Notes: generated from the letters alone by a model not told the origin. 17,171 nt of DNA from Planctomycetota bacterium (GCA_021106775.1 JAIOTL010000001.1:1-17171); one strand, 5' to 3'; shown: positions 1 through 8,593, counted from the stretch's first letter. Program-made: numbers and translations.

Positions 1-516
1 TGCTGCCATCCTTTGCTTCTTGTTTTTACTCGCCCGTGACTTTTTACGCCCGAAAAACTCTGCTGAGACGTGCAACATGGATAGCAAATCATCTTTTTTG
101 CTTGATAAATCAATGTTCCAAACATTCAGCAGCTTCAACATGGAATGTTGTATCAATTCGTAACTTAATCCTTCTTTCAAACTCTCAATCGCCCGGTTAC
201 TGGGCTTCTGCACACCTTCAAGCCTTGTAACAACAAAATCAATATCCTCATGCGGGAGAGCTTTATCGTTAATCATGCAATTCACAATATATTCTAGAGT
301 GCCAGACTCCGCAGCTCTTGTAAGCGTTGATAGGATATGCACCCGCAGCATGACATCATCGGTTATCCCGTAAATTTTCTGCAAATTTCTGGTTTCCGCT
401 GAAATCTCAGCATCAGCGATTTCCTCAATACGTAAAAAATCCGCAAGTTCCTGCCAGAAAGCCTTCCCAGGCTGACTCCCCTCAAAACGCGCCAACATTT
501 TTCCAAGTTCAGACAT
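1..516 (-). CDS. Hypothetical protein, N-terminal 172 residues (gene runs off the window)
   Basis: An open frame runs from an ATG at 516 to the left edge with no stop, giving 172 residues (begins MSELGKMLARFEG, ends in a Lys/Arg-rich stretch KKSRASKNKKQRMAA). No other in-frame ATG exists between this codon and the upstream stop, and a weak GGGAA lies about 6 bases before it. The sequence looks mostly helical and soluble, with many Leu, Glu and Lys and no signal peptide or membrane segment. I do not recognise a family or a catalytic motif. The gene is divergent from the RluA-like gene at 624, with 107 bp between the two start codons. The basic tail might contact nucleic acid, but that is a guess. 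The frame is well supported by its length without stops; function is unknown. Confidence 0.65.
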   Translation of the reverse strand, partial: MSELGKMLARFEGSQPGKAFWQELADFLRIEEIADAEISAETRNLQKIYGITDDVMLRVHILSTLTRAAESGTLEYIVNCMINDKALPHEDIDFVVTRLEGVQKPSNRAIESLKEGLSYELIQHSMLKLLNVWNIDLSSKKDDLLSMLHVSAEFFGRKKSRASKNKKQRMAA

Positions 517-623
517 ATGATTTCCCGAATATGTTTTCCATAAATTCGCATATTTTTTATCATATAAACATTGCAGAGTTATTAATAATTACTGATTTTG
601 ACAATGAAATAGCGAAATAATCC

Positions 624-1847
624 ATGAGCCTGAAAAAGTTGTTCAAATATCAAAAGCAAAAGTCGCGCCCTGATCTGTCAGAAGTCGTGGATTCTGTTAC
701 GCTCCAAGTTGACCCCGCCTTCGACCGCTGGCGCCTTGACGTTTACATCACCAACCTTATGGATTGGAACTCGCGCACTAAGATTCAGGGCTTGATTGAC
801 GCCGGTAAAATCCTGAAAAACGGGCGAAAAACAGTACCCGGGCGTAAAGTCCGCACAGGTGACCAAATTACCGTTATAATTCCACCGCCCGATCCTGAAG
901 ACCTTGCAGTACTTGAAAAAGGGACTCTTGACAAAGTATTCGAAGATGATTTCATCGTCGTCATCAATAAACCGCCGAATCTGTTGGTGCATCCCGTTGG
1001 TGGAAGACGTTACAGTTCGGTTGTCAATCTTCTGCATAAGGAATATCGGAGACCCGATGACCCGAGCAAAGATATTGTTCCGGTACTTGCGCATAGGATT
1101 GATATTGAAACTTCCGGCGCGTTGCTGGTGGTTAAGGACATGAAATATCGCGATGATTTTGTGCAATTGTTTTACAATCGTCAGATTCGGAAGAAATATC
1201 TGGCGATAAGCGAAGGTAATCTGCCTTTTGATGAAATTTTCGTGGATTTACCAATTGGTCCGCACACAAACCACGAAATGACAATCGCTCGCGGGGTAAA
1301 TTATAAAAAAGGTCAGGATGCGCAGACAATTTTCAAGGTTCAGAAGCGGTTGCATGGGTTTGACGTTATTGAATGCACACTGCTAACAGGCAGACAGCAT
1401 CAGATTCGCGTGCATCTTGAAGTGATTGGGCATCCGATTTTGAGCGATGGATATTATGGAAAGCGTAGAAAACTCCTGAAATCTGACATCCCGAAAATCC
1501 TTGCTGACACAGACCCATTCACGCCCGTTTACAACGATGATTATAATGAGTTTTTTCAGAATCTACCGAAAAGAAAAATCGACAATGGCAAATACCGCGT
1601 TGTTGAGGAGGTTCCACCTGGTGTTGAGTTTCAGCATGAACTTGTCAAAAAGAACGATGAGTACGAGACGGATTATTATTTCAACGCATTCAAGGAGCAT
1701 GAAATTGACGAGGATGTCCTGATGTGTCGCACCGCTTTGCACTCATGGACGCTTGAATTCATACACCCGGTAACAAAACAGAATATTCTCAGCGAAGCAC
1801 CAATACCGGATGATTTCAAAACCATCATCAATGTTCTAAAACCTTGA
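624..1847 (+). CDS. RluA-family 23S rRNA-type pseudouridine synthase with C-terminal insertion
   Basis: This enzyme converts specific uridines in rRNA or tRNA to pseudouridine in the cytoplasm. Residues about 33-85 resemble an S4 RNA-binding domain. The catalytic domain follows, with NKPPNLLVHP at 115-124, the signature HRIDIETSG at 157-165 in which D160 is the expected catalytic aspartate, and TGRQHQIRVHL at 255-265. The family's C-terminal block, ALHSWTLEFIHPVT then EAPIPDDF, appears at 371-384 and 391-398. Between DGYYG (275-279) and this block lie about 90 residues, whereas typical RluA/RluD proteins have a short loop of some 20-30; the extra segment is charged and rich in Asp, Lys and Tyr. 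At 407 residues the protein is longer than the usual 300-330. The closeness to RluD or RluC is not resolved, so the target uridine is unknown. The gene stands alone, divergent from the gene to its left and convergent with the PstS-like gene. Confidence 0.93.
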   Translation: MSLKKLFKYQKQKSRPDLSEVVDSVTLQVDPAFDRWRLDVYITNLMDWNSRTKIQGLIDAGKILKNGRKTVPGRKVRTGDQITVIIPPPDPEDLAVLEKGTLDKVFEDDFIVVINKPPNLLVHPVGGRRYSSVVNLLHKEYRRPDDPSKDIVPVLAHRIDIETSGALLVVKDMKYRDDFVQLFYNRQIRKKYLAISEGNLPFDEIFVDLPIGPHTNHEMTIARGVNYKKGQDAQTIFKVQKRLHGFDVIECTLLTGRQHQIRVHLEVIGHPILSDGYYGKRRKLLKSDIPKILADTDPFTPVYNDDYNEFFQNLPKRKIDNGKYRVVEEVPPGVEFQHELVKKNDEYETDYYFNAFKEHEIDEDVLMCRTALHSWTLEFIHPVTKQNILSEAPIPDDFKTIINVLKP

Positions 1848-1898
1848 TAATTATTGCTTTTCTCTGTTTATTGTAACATATTTACGTTATTTTTTTCT

Positions 1899-3353
1899 TT
1901 ATTTAATGGGCACAAAGCCTGATTCCTGAACAATCATCTGTCCTTCAGGTGTCAGAAGCCAATCACGAAGTTTTATTGCATTGCTGCCTTTACTCATTCC
2001 TTTGCGAGTTACTGCATAGACCATAGTTGTCAACGGATATTTGCCGCTTTTAATGTTCTGATAATTAGGCAGATAGCCATCAACTGCAACTAGTTTCGTA
2101 TATCTTGAAGGTTGCATAAATTCTTTATAAAAATATATGCTGTACGATATGCTGTTTACATCCCGCTCAAGTTTATTTACTATTCCTGATACTGATTCAG
2201 TAAGCAATTCATTTGTAAAGTTTCGGTCTATCATTTTCAAATCCTTCATCACAAGAGATTTCATAAGCTCATGATGGTCAAAATCTTGGTTTCGAAAATA
2301 AGGCATAATCTGTGCATCCATTCCTCCAACATCCTTCCAATTAGCTAATTTTCCAGTATAAATATCTTGAATCTGATTAATTGTTAGCTTTACAACTGGG
2401 TTCTTTTTATTCACCATAAAAACGAAAGCATTCTTCGCAATCGTCCGAATATCAAGCTCTACACCATTTTCTTTCGCAAGCTTCAATTCTTCTTCAGAAG
2501 GTTTTCGGGCTACAAAGATCATATCAGTATTATTATTAATTAAATTCAGATATAAGCTATGGGTCTTGAAATGCATTGTATTTTCAGCAATATATTCGGG
2601 AATACTATTAATCATTGCTTCCTCGCGAGTGCATATAACTACGGTATCTCCATCGATGTAGAAATCCATACTCAGATGTCTTCTAATTATAATCACCAGC
2701 ATCTCGTTTAATAATTTCAGCATTATGTATGGCTCTACAATTGAGCTTGGAATTACTATTGAAGTACTTATACTAATTGTATTCAGGTTAATCTTTTTGC
2801 TCTTGAGTTTATTCAATGCCTTTTCAGAAAACCGATAATTTATTTCGTCCCTCTCCCTGTCATCCTCTCGACCGTAATAAAACCGATTTGCTATCTCGAA
2901 AAGAATTTTTATATATTCCTCAGCTTCGTATTCTCCTTTTTTTGTAAATATCTCTTCAATCCAATGTTCATGAAGCGTGGTTTTCAGGGCTTGATAGCTC
3001 TCAGAACCTGATTCATCGTCTGCTTTCGGCAGAATTTGAAAAGTAATATCCCAAAGATGTTTACCCCATTTATAAGGCACATCAAGAAGCCGACAGGCAA
3101 CAAGTGCTTGCAGAGAATGCTGAGATGGTGAACCATCCACGCGCGGATAATTGTTGACTGTGAGCTTAACACCTTCTATCTTCGGTTGCTCTATTGTCAT
3201 ATAATCTGTACATGTTTTCGGAGATTTGTCATCAATATCTGCTGGCACCCGCTCATGATGGTCTCTAATTACATCCTCGTCATTTGATATACAGCCTGCA
3301 AGAATCAAAGCGCATATGAACATAGAACCAGCAACAAATCTTTTAATCTGCAT
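1899..3353 (-). CDS. PstS-like periplasmic substrate-binding lipoprotein with large insertion
   Basis: The ATG at 3353 is preferred: GGAGGTGAT (3355-3363) sits 5 bases upstream, whereas the longer frame from 3368 would start inside or before that site. The 484-residue product begins with a lipoprotein signal, ALILAGC, with C21 as the expected lipidated cysteine. Residues 69-80 (YPRVDGSPSQHS) resemble the first ligand-binding loop of PstS-type binding proteins (usually VDGST-T-PL). Residues 307-344 carry the typical block KNAFVFMVNKKNPV, then IYTGKLANWKDVGG. The C-terminal lobe ends in the family-like LRDWLLTPEGQMIVQESGFVP. Between the two regions, roughly 95-270, lies an unrecognised charged, partly helical stretch, and total length exceeds the usual 270-330. 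No pstC, pstA, pstB or phoU gene is nearby, so a role in phosphate uptake is not shown; sensing or binding another anion is possible. Confidence 0.85.
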   Translation of the reverse strand: MQIKRFVAGSMFICALILAGCISNDEDVIRDHHERVPADIDDKSPKTCTDYMTIEQPKIEGVKLTVNNYPRVDGSPSQHSLQALVACRLLDVPYKWGKHLWDITFQILPKADDESGSESYQALKTTLHEHWIEEIFTKKGEYEAEEYIKILFEIANRFYYGREDDRERDEINYRFSEKALNKLKSKKINLNTISISTSIVIPSSIVEPYIMLKLLNEMLVIIIRRHLSMDFYIDGDTVVICTREEAMINSIPEYIAENTMHFKTHSLYLNLINNNTDMIFVARKPSEEELKLAKENGVELDIRTIAKNAFVFMVNKKNPVVKLTINQIQDIYTGKLANWKDVGGMDAQIMPYFRNQDFDHHELMKSLVMKDLKMIDRNFTNELLTESVSGIVNKLERDVNSISYSIYFYKEFMQPSRYTKLVAVDGYLPNYQNIKSGKYPLTTMVYAVTRKGMSKGSNAIKLRDWLLTPEGQMIVQESGFVPIK

Positions 3354-3379
3354 AATCACCTCCAACAATATGTCAGTGT

Positions 3380-3407
3380 ATTATACAGCATTTCTATGAT
3401 ATTTGAA
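3380..3407 (-). promoter_or_regulatory. Candidate sigma70-type promoter of the PstS-like gene
   Basis: On the minus strand, TTCAAA (3407-3402) and a perfect TATAAT (3385-3380) are separated by 16 bases. Transcription would begin about 20 bases before the ATG at 3353. Identified by eye from consensus only. Confidence 0.45.
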
Positions 3408-3472
3408 ATTATTTGCTGGTTAGCATTCTATCAGTACCAGAATATGTATATAGGATTTGATACAAAATGAAA

Positions 3473-3561
3473 TGGTGCCGAGAGGGGGACTTGAACCCCC
3501 ATGGACATATATGTCCACTAGAACCTGAATCTAGCGCGTCTGCCAATTCCGCCACCTCGGC
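3473..3561 (-). tRNA. tRNA-Leu(CAG)
   Basis: Read on the minus strand, the RNA begins GCCGAGGTGG and ends GGCACCA, with CCA encoded at 3475-3473. The 7-bp acceptor stem pairs GCCGAGG with TCTCGGC (one G-U). The anticodon arm is CTAGA, loop TTCAGGT, TCTAG, with anticodon CAG at 3527-3525, which reads CUG leucine codons. The T arm contains GGGGGTTCAAGTCCCCC. The long variable arm (TGGACAT/ATGTCCA) is typical of class II tRNAs such as Leu, and the 5' half closely matches E. coli tRNA-Leu. It lies 82 bp downstream of mobB on the same strand; I saw no strong separate promoter, so both own-promoter and read-through transcription are possible. Confidence 0.98.
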
Positions 3562-3643
3562 ACAGCAACATGTAAACTGCAATTATCTATAATATCGCGC
3601 AAAAATCAAGTGGGTTCAGTATTTTTTACGCTTTTTCCAGTAA

Positions 3644-4297
3644 TCATTTCTTCGCAGGTTTAATTAAAAGCCGGATTTCGCGTATCTCGTCAGTCTTCAG
3701 ATGTAACGATTCCACCGCACCCACGTTCATACCTCTGATAAATTCCTGCACAAAATATTTTAGCCCAACGCTCTTGCCGTTCACATTGAGCCGAACAATC
3801 TGGTCTGCTTTCCCGAAAAGTTGCATGATAAATTCGCGGATTTTCTCAATTTCGTCAATGCTGAAAACCGGTAGCTTCGATTCAACTTCGAAATCCGCGA
3901 TGATGCCGATGTATCCTTCACCCTCAGGCGGCAGTTCCTCGAATGTGCCTTTTCGCAGCACCTGAAATTTGCGCAAATCTTTCTGCTCCTTATGCCCTTC
4001 AATTAGCACGATGTCATAATCGGAAAAATATTCGTTCACTGTATCATCAAATGGTTTAGTGTTTTTTTTGTGCACAAAAGCAAGCTCATCTGATGAAATT
4101 AGAAGTACACCATCGCTGCCAGCATTTTTATACCGCATGCTGTCCTTGTTGTTTTTATCTACTTCAAAGCCATGCGAACATTTCTTGATTGTACCTACTT
4201 TCATGCCATTTTCCGATAATTTTTCTATCAATTGCGAGATTAAGGTAGTTTTTCCGGTGTTCGATTTCCCAGTAAATGCGATTGCGAAAGGTAACAT
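3644..4297 (-). CDS. mobB: Molybdopterin-guanine dinucleotide biosynthesis protein MobB
   Basis: MobB is a GTP-binding adaptor that assists MobA in attaching GMP to molybdopterin. The 217-residue product has the P-loop GKSNTGKT at 10-17, the family block HGFEVDKNNKDSMR at 42-55 and the strand LIEGHK at 98-103. The last 50 residues contain VNGKSVGLKYFVQEFIRG, an extension of the kind seen in some MobB proteins. The start at 4297 is chosen over the longer in-frame ATG at 4330, because AGGAG (4309-4305) lies 7 bases upstream of 4297 and the longer form would reach into mobA. The gap from the mobA stop is 10 bp and the AGGAG overlaps that stop, which suggests translational coupling. It is the last protein gene of the AsmA-like/mobA/mobB unit. 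Confidence 0.93.
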   Translation of the reverse strand: MLPFAIAFTGKSNTGKTTLISQLIEKLSENGMKVGTIKKCSHGFEVDKNNKDSMRYKNAGSDGVLLISSDELAFVHKKNTKPFDDTVNEYFSDYDIVLIEGHKEQKDLRKFQVLRKGTFEELPPEGEGYIGIIADFEVESKLPVFSIDEIEKIREFIMQLFGKADQIVRLNVNGKSVGLKYFVQEFIRGMNVGAVESLHLKTDEIREIRLLIKPAKK

Positions 4298-4307
4298 ATT
4301 ATTACTC

Positions 4308-4928
4308 CTATTTAGTATATTTATGTTCAATATCTCGTAACATTGGGAGCATAGATTCGAACTCTTTTTCAGTATTCATGTTCCCAAATTCTTCATGTAG
4401 GCTAACACCTATACTTTCAGGCTTCACCGCCTTTGTATTTACTTCAGCTAATAATTTCTGCATCGATAATCTTTCAGATTTAACATTTGCTTCAACCTTG
4501 CTAAATGATGAACGAGAATAAAACGCGAACATAGGTTCATATCTATTGTTTATCATTGGTGCAACAATATCGTAATTCCCGATAAATTTACTTAAAACAT
4601 CAAGTATTTGACTATTTATTGCAACGTTGTCGCATGATGTCATAAAAAATACTTCGTCATCAATAACATTATACGCTGTAAACAAACCACCCATTGGACC
4701 TTTATCAGGTATTAAATCCTCAACAACACGCACTTGCGCATAATTGTTAAAAATGTTTTCAATTTCTGTGCGAAGTCTATTATTCGTTATTATAACAATT
4801 TCATCAAATGTATCTAATAATTGCATTGTGATTAATTCAATAAGTGTTATTTTTTCAATAATTAGAAGGGATTTGTCAGTACCCATCCTTTCGCTGTTAC
4901 CTCCTGCTAAAAGTACAGCTCTCATCAT
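4308..4928 (-). CDS. mobA: Molybdenum cofactor guanylyltransferase MobA
   Basis: MobA transfers GMP from GTP to Mo-molybdopterin to form the guanine dinucleotide cofactor used by DMSO-reductase-family enzymes such as formate dehydrogenase and nitrate reductase. The 206-residue protein has the nucleotide-binding signature LAGGNSERMGTDKS (7-20), the GPMGGL loop (77-82) and CDN (99-101), where the family's metal-binding aspartate (usually in a CDMP-type segment) lies. Length and order fit the family. The start is an ATG at 4928 or the adjacent ATG at 4925; both follow GAGGG in the end of the upstream gene. The stop TGA of the AsmA-like gene (4927-4925) overlaps the first ATG as ATGA, a sign of translational coupling. 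No molybdoenzyme or other cofactor-synthesis gene lies in the window. Confidence 0.95.
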   Translation of the reverse strand: MMRAVLLAGGNSERMGTDKSLLIIEKITLIELITMQLLDTFDEIVIITNNRLRTEIENIFNNYAQVRVVEDLIPDKGPMGGLFTAYNVIDDEVFFMTSCDNVAINSQILDVLSKFIGNYDIVAPMINNRYEPMFAFYSRSSFSKVEANVKSERLSMQKLLAEVNTKAVKPESIGVSLHEEFGNMNTEKEFESMLPMLRDIEHKYTK

Positions 4929-7900
4929 TTTCCCTCTTCATCGGGAGTAATTCTCCATTTCCGAGGACGAGAATCAGGGACTAATTTACCTTTTTTATAT
5001 CTCTCATGTGTGCCGGTTCCTGGAGGAAAAACAGCATAAAACTTGGGTTGCTGCAAGTCGCCTACTATATACACCGGTAGAATAATTTTTTCTATCTTTT
5101 TCACAAACCATCTAATCGGCTTTGGATATAATAGTGCCCGTGGTGAAATATCAATATTGAACTTCATTTCCAGACTGGCATCATTGTGCAATACACCTTT
5201 ACCGTACAATGCAATTGCATCAGAAAATAAATCAAGCTTGATTATTTCTGTTTTATCCTGCAGTATTTTCGCTTTTCCAAAAATCTCATCAATTGGAGTA
5301 GGATTAAAATAATTTACAAAATCAAACAATTTTAGAACAATGGGAATGTCTATAATCCATGCTTCGGACACGTGAAATTCAACAATCCCTTCGAAACCGG
5401 ATCGCGGCGGTAAATTACCATAAATAGCCATATCACCCGAAATTGTTCCTTTCAATTCATTTGCATCCGATGAAATATTGCGTAGAAATTCACTAATACT
5501 TAACCCGGCAAATTTAAAATAGCCATTAAATGGCGTAGATTCACCAATTTCAAGAGCGATTCTACCTGTTACAATCCCATTGTAAGCTCGGCAAGTGAAG
5601 TTGGGGATAGAAATTTTATTGTCCTTGAAAATTAAATCCATTGAGCCCGAAGTTACTTTATATTTCTGCCATTTAGCAGAACTAAAATTGATGTTAGCAA
5701 TAGTATAAATAGTATCTTCATTAACTAATCCGGTAATTGAAATAACTCCTGTTAACTCATCTATTTCAAGCCCAACATTTATTGAATTATAGGGTAGCTC
5801 TATCTTGGCAGTATATTTAATTGTCGGTTTTTCGGTCTCAATATCTTGGATTTGCGCCTCAATAATTCCATTAAACCTACCTTTAATATCTAACGTTTCA
5901 ATTAATGGTTTCCATTCTTTGGGGATAGCATCAAGGAATTCTTTGTCAACTAAAGAATTAGTAATAACCTGCTTAATTCTATATCCATCTGATAATATCT
6001 GCCCTTCGACAATTTCTAACTTTGTTTCGCTGTGATAACCAATAATATTAGAAAGGTGAACTCCTTTATTATCGACAAACACTCTTCCAGTAATATCGAT
6101 TAATTCATATGGGAAATAGGCAAATGTTGCTTTACCTTCTGAAATGTCAACTTGCATGCACACTTCCAAATTATCAGATGAGGATGTATAAATATCAAAC
6201 ATCATATCGAGTGTCCCTGCTGGTTGTAGTGTTTTCCAGAGGTATAGATCGTTTTCCCTATCTTCATTTATTATATTTTCCAGATGTTCGTATGCTTTTT
6301 TTAGTTTTTCGTCTATTATGCAATTTTGCACCACAATATGCAGAAACATAGAATTTTTCTCGCCCTGAAGAGAACCTTCAAGTTGAACATTCGCATTTTT
6401 GTATTTCCCTGATAAATTTTCAATTACAATATAATATTTATCATTGAAATTTCTAAATTCAATTCTTCCTGAATCTACTTCGATTGGTAAGGGAAATTTT
6501 TCATAAATGACATTTGCTCTAACAATATTAGCAATTACAAAAATATCCTGCTCCAAGTCAGGACTAATTCTCAATGACAAATCAATAACTCCACCAGGTT
6601 GAAACATATTCCAAAGATCAACAAAAATAGTTTTATCAGGCGTATCAACACCTTTAGGTAGAGGGTTGAAAATTGCATTCTCAATTTCTTTTCCAATTTC
6701 AAGGTTTTCGATATCCAACTTTAAATCAAAACTGCCTTTACCATCTGTTGATTTCGTCGCAATCCAGCCGTTCAACGTAATTCTAGTCCAATCGTTAAAA
6801 CCAACGACATTCTCAAATCGTACAATTTCCTGCTCAATCTCGATTAATCCATCTTCGAAATTAACCTTATACGGAAATCTATCCCACTGATACGAAACGT
6901 TTACAGGTGATAATTTAAGCTTAAATCCAAGGTCGTCTGAGCCTTCTGTATAGATAAACTCTGACGATTCGATTGATACTGTTCCCTTGATGTTATGTTC
7001 TGCAAGCACTTCCTGCACTTGCTTGGGTAAAAGTTCTGACAATTCCTTCTCAACAGTAATACCCGTTGAACTTATGTTGATAATTATAATAGTTTTTTCA
7101 AACTCGTCGCGTCTAATTTTCACATTAAATGAAACATCCTGGTCAGTGTTGGTCGTCGCACCTTTTACATCGATAATCTCCCACAATTCCTCTGCTCCTT
7201 CAACTCGACCTTGCAGCGATGAAATGGGATACGGAAATTTCGTATAATTCACATTCACATTTTTAACATCAATGCTTATTTGAATTGTTGATTTACCTGC
7301 GACAAATTTCACGTCTGCAATCCCGCTGGCTCTAAATTCCTTCAAAAAAGTTCTTAAAGCCTCAGGTGCTTCATCAGATTCTCCGATATATTTCCTGAAA
7401 TCACTGTCGATAAGAATATTATATGCATCCAGCACAATGCTGAGCGTTTCGTCTACTGAACCAATATTCGAAATATTTGCCTGCAACTTTGTATTATCGT
7501 CTTTATAACTTCCCTGCAGGTTCAATTCTGCTGACAGATTCCCTGATGGTATGTTCTGCTCACACATTTGTATTAATTGCTTTTGATTCCCAAATTCTGG
7601 GAAACTTGTTTTTTTGTGGTTTCGCAGCTTGATATGACCAGCATTAATCGAAACCGGCACAGGAAATTTGTAATATTTCGCAGTACCTTCAATAATTTTC
7701 ACATCAACCTCGACCAATGCAGGTGATTTCTCAAAAAAAAGCAGTCTGCCGATGATTTCTGCCTGCACTTCCCTTTTCCCTTCGCCTGCACTGGAAATAA
7801 AATCCTCGTAAACATCCTGTATCTCTGGAATATAATTCTTGATTCTTTTACTCGAAAGCAGCACGTTGTGGTTGAAAATTCGTATATCGAAGTTCCTTTC

Positions 7901-8593
7901 GTTTTGATCGAGAAATGCTTCAACCTCAATAATGCCGAATTCGCTTGACTCCGCATAACCCTTTAGATCAAAAAGGTCAGGGTCTTCCGAATCCTGCAAA
8001 ATACTGAATGAAATATTGCTTACACGGTTTTCGTTACCCTCGTCGAAAATCATCGGAAATTCAAGGTCTATCTGCGCATTATGCACAATAATTTGAGGAA
8101 TGTTCAAGGAAGCCTTGCCACCAGACTTTGTCCCTTTTGTCTTCCAAATGTTTCTGTCAAGCCATTCACCGGTTTTGTCGAACCGAACCACAATATTGGG
8201 TTTGTCAATTGTTATCAATTTAAATGCCGGTTTAAGCTCGAAATTCAATAGCGAATGTACAATGCTTTCATAATCGATCTTGATGTTCAGATGCGGAACG
8301 GTGATAATCTCGATTTCCTGCTCAATCAATTCTTTGCTCTGATACCTGATTTCAAGCTCAGAAATGTTTAATCCGCTGGAAAGCTCGAATCCTACATCCT
8401 CAATACTTACTTTGCCGTTTATTTTATCCTTCAATATTGACAAAAGCTGCTTTTTCAAAAAATCTGGACGGGTTATATAATAATAAGCAATGATGCCTGT
8501 TAATGTCAGTAGTATTAGTAATATCACAACCAGAAGCAGAATTTTGACAATTATTGGCTTTCTGATTCGGACATGACTTAATGTGAAACTCAT
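4925..8593 (-). CDS. Large AsmA-like (TamB/YhdP-type) inner-membrane-anchored envelope protein
   Basis: The 1222-residue product starts with a basic N-terminus and one membrane segment (about 16-40), followed by a long periplasmic part. The AsmA/TamB/YhdP family forms long beta-rich grooves that span the periplasm and are implicated in lipid transport and outer-membrane maintenance. The start resembles AsmA (INGKVSIEDVGFEL, 58-71, then GLNISELEI, 74-82). The middle has at least five copies of a module with the core FP-x-x-x-(I/V), then G-(R/H/L)-(I/V), around residues 310, 453, 573, 700 and 827, each about 115-145 residues apart. The C-terminus (about 1040-1190, including GDMAIYGNLPP and GKGVLHNDASLEMKF) resembles AsmA-like C-terminal regions. 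The ribosome binding site is weak (GGTGAG next to the ATG). It overlaps mobA by four bases. The family call is firm; the exact subgroup and cargo are unknown. Confidence 0.85.
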   Translation of the reverse strand: MSFTLSHVRIRKPIIVKILLLVVILLILLTLTGIIAYYYITRPDFLKKQLLSILKDKINGKVSIEDVGFELSSGLNISELEIRYQSKELIEQEIEIITVPHLNIKIDYESIVHSLLNFELKPAFKLITIDKPNIVVRFDKTGEWLDRNIWKTKGTKSGGKASLNIPQIIVHNAQIDLEFPMIFDEGNENRVSNISFSILQDSEDPDLFDLKGYAESSEFGIIEVEAFLDQNERNFDIRIFNHNVLLSSKRIKNYIPEIQDVYEDFISSAGEGKREVQAEIIGRLLFFEKSPALVEVDVKIIEGTAKYYKFPVPVSINAGHIKLRNHKKTSFPEFGNQKQLIQMCEQNIPSGNLSAELNLQGSYKDDNTKLQANISNIGSVDETLSIVLDAYNILIDSDFRKYIGESDEAPEALRTFLKEFRASGIADVKFVAGKSTIQISIDVKNVNVNYTKFPYPISSLQGRVEGAEELWEIIDVKGATTNTDQDVSFNVKIRRDEFEKTIIIINISSTGITVEKELSELLPKQVQEVLAEHNIKGTVSIESSEFIYTEGSDDLGFKLKLSPVNVSYQWDRFPYKVNFEDGLIEIEQEIVRFENVVGFNDWTRITLNGWIATKSTDGKGSFDLKLDIENLEIGKEIENAIFNPLPKGVDTPDKTIFVDLWNMFQPGGVIDLSLRISPDLEQDIFVIANIVRANVIYEKFPLPIEVDSGRIEFRNFNDKYYIVIENLSGKYKNANVQLEGSLQGEKNSMFLHIVVQNCIIDEKLKKAYEHLENIINEDRENDLYLWKTLQPAGTLDMMFDIYTSSSDNLEVCMQVDISEGKATFAYFPYELIDITGRVFVDNKGVHLSNIIGYHSETKLEIVEGQILSDGYRIKQVITNSLVDKEFLDAIPKEWKPLIETLDIKGRFNGIIEAQIQDIETEKPTIKYTAKIELPYNSINVGLEIDELTGVISITGLVNEDTIYTIANINFSSAKWQKYKVTSGSMDLIFKDNKISIPNFTCRAYNGIVTGRIALEIGESTPFNGYFKFAGLSISEFLRNISSDANELKGTISGDMAIYGNLPPRSGFEGIVEFHVSEAWIIDIPIVLKLFDFVNYFNPTPIDEIFGKAKILQDKTEIIKLDLFSDAIALYGKGVLHNDASLEMKFNIDISPRALLYPKPIRWFVKKIEKIILPVYIVGDLQQPKFYAVFPPGTGTHERYKKGKLVPDSRPRKWRITPDEEGK
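6074..7678 (-). repeat. Five protein-level FP modules in the AsmA-like gene
   Basis: Within the translated product the pattern aromatic-x-x-(x)-F-P-(Y/L/V)-x-(I/V/L), four to five residues, then G-x-(I/V) occurs at about residues 306-323 (KFPVPVS), 449-465 (KFPYPIS), 567-586 (RFPYKVN), 696-713 (KFPLPIE) and 823-840 (YFPYELI). A degenerate sixth copy (LPYNSIN) lies near 933-939. Copies two to five are each preceded, about 25-35 residues upstream, by a segment like QPGGVIDL or QPAGTLDM. DNA identity between copies is low, so this is an ancient duplication. Confidence 0.7.

Noticed and set aside
678..1166. 162-codon minus-strand open frame inside the pseudouridine synthase gene
   Set aside because: It is antisense to conserved catalytic sequence of a clear RluA-family protein and has no recognisable product.
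1848..1898. Terminator between the convergent pseudouridine synthase and PstS-like genes
   Set aside because: There is a T-run, but only a 4-bp AT-rich stem (TAAC/GTTA), too weak to call.
3354..3368. Longer N-terminus of the PstS-like protein starting at 3368
   Set aside because: The GGAGGTGAT site at 3355-3363 lies inside that extension and is ideally placed for the ATG at 3353, which also begins a standard lipoprotein signal.
3502..3517. Perfect palindrome TGGACATATATGTCCA as an operator
   Set aside because: It is the variable arm of tRNA-Leu(CAG), so tRNA folding explains it.
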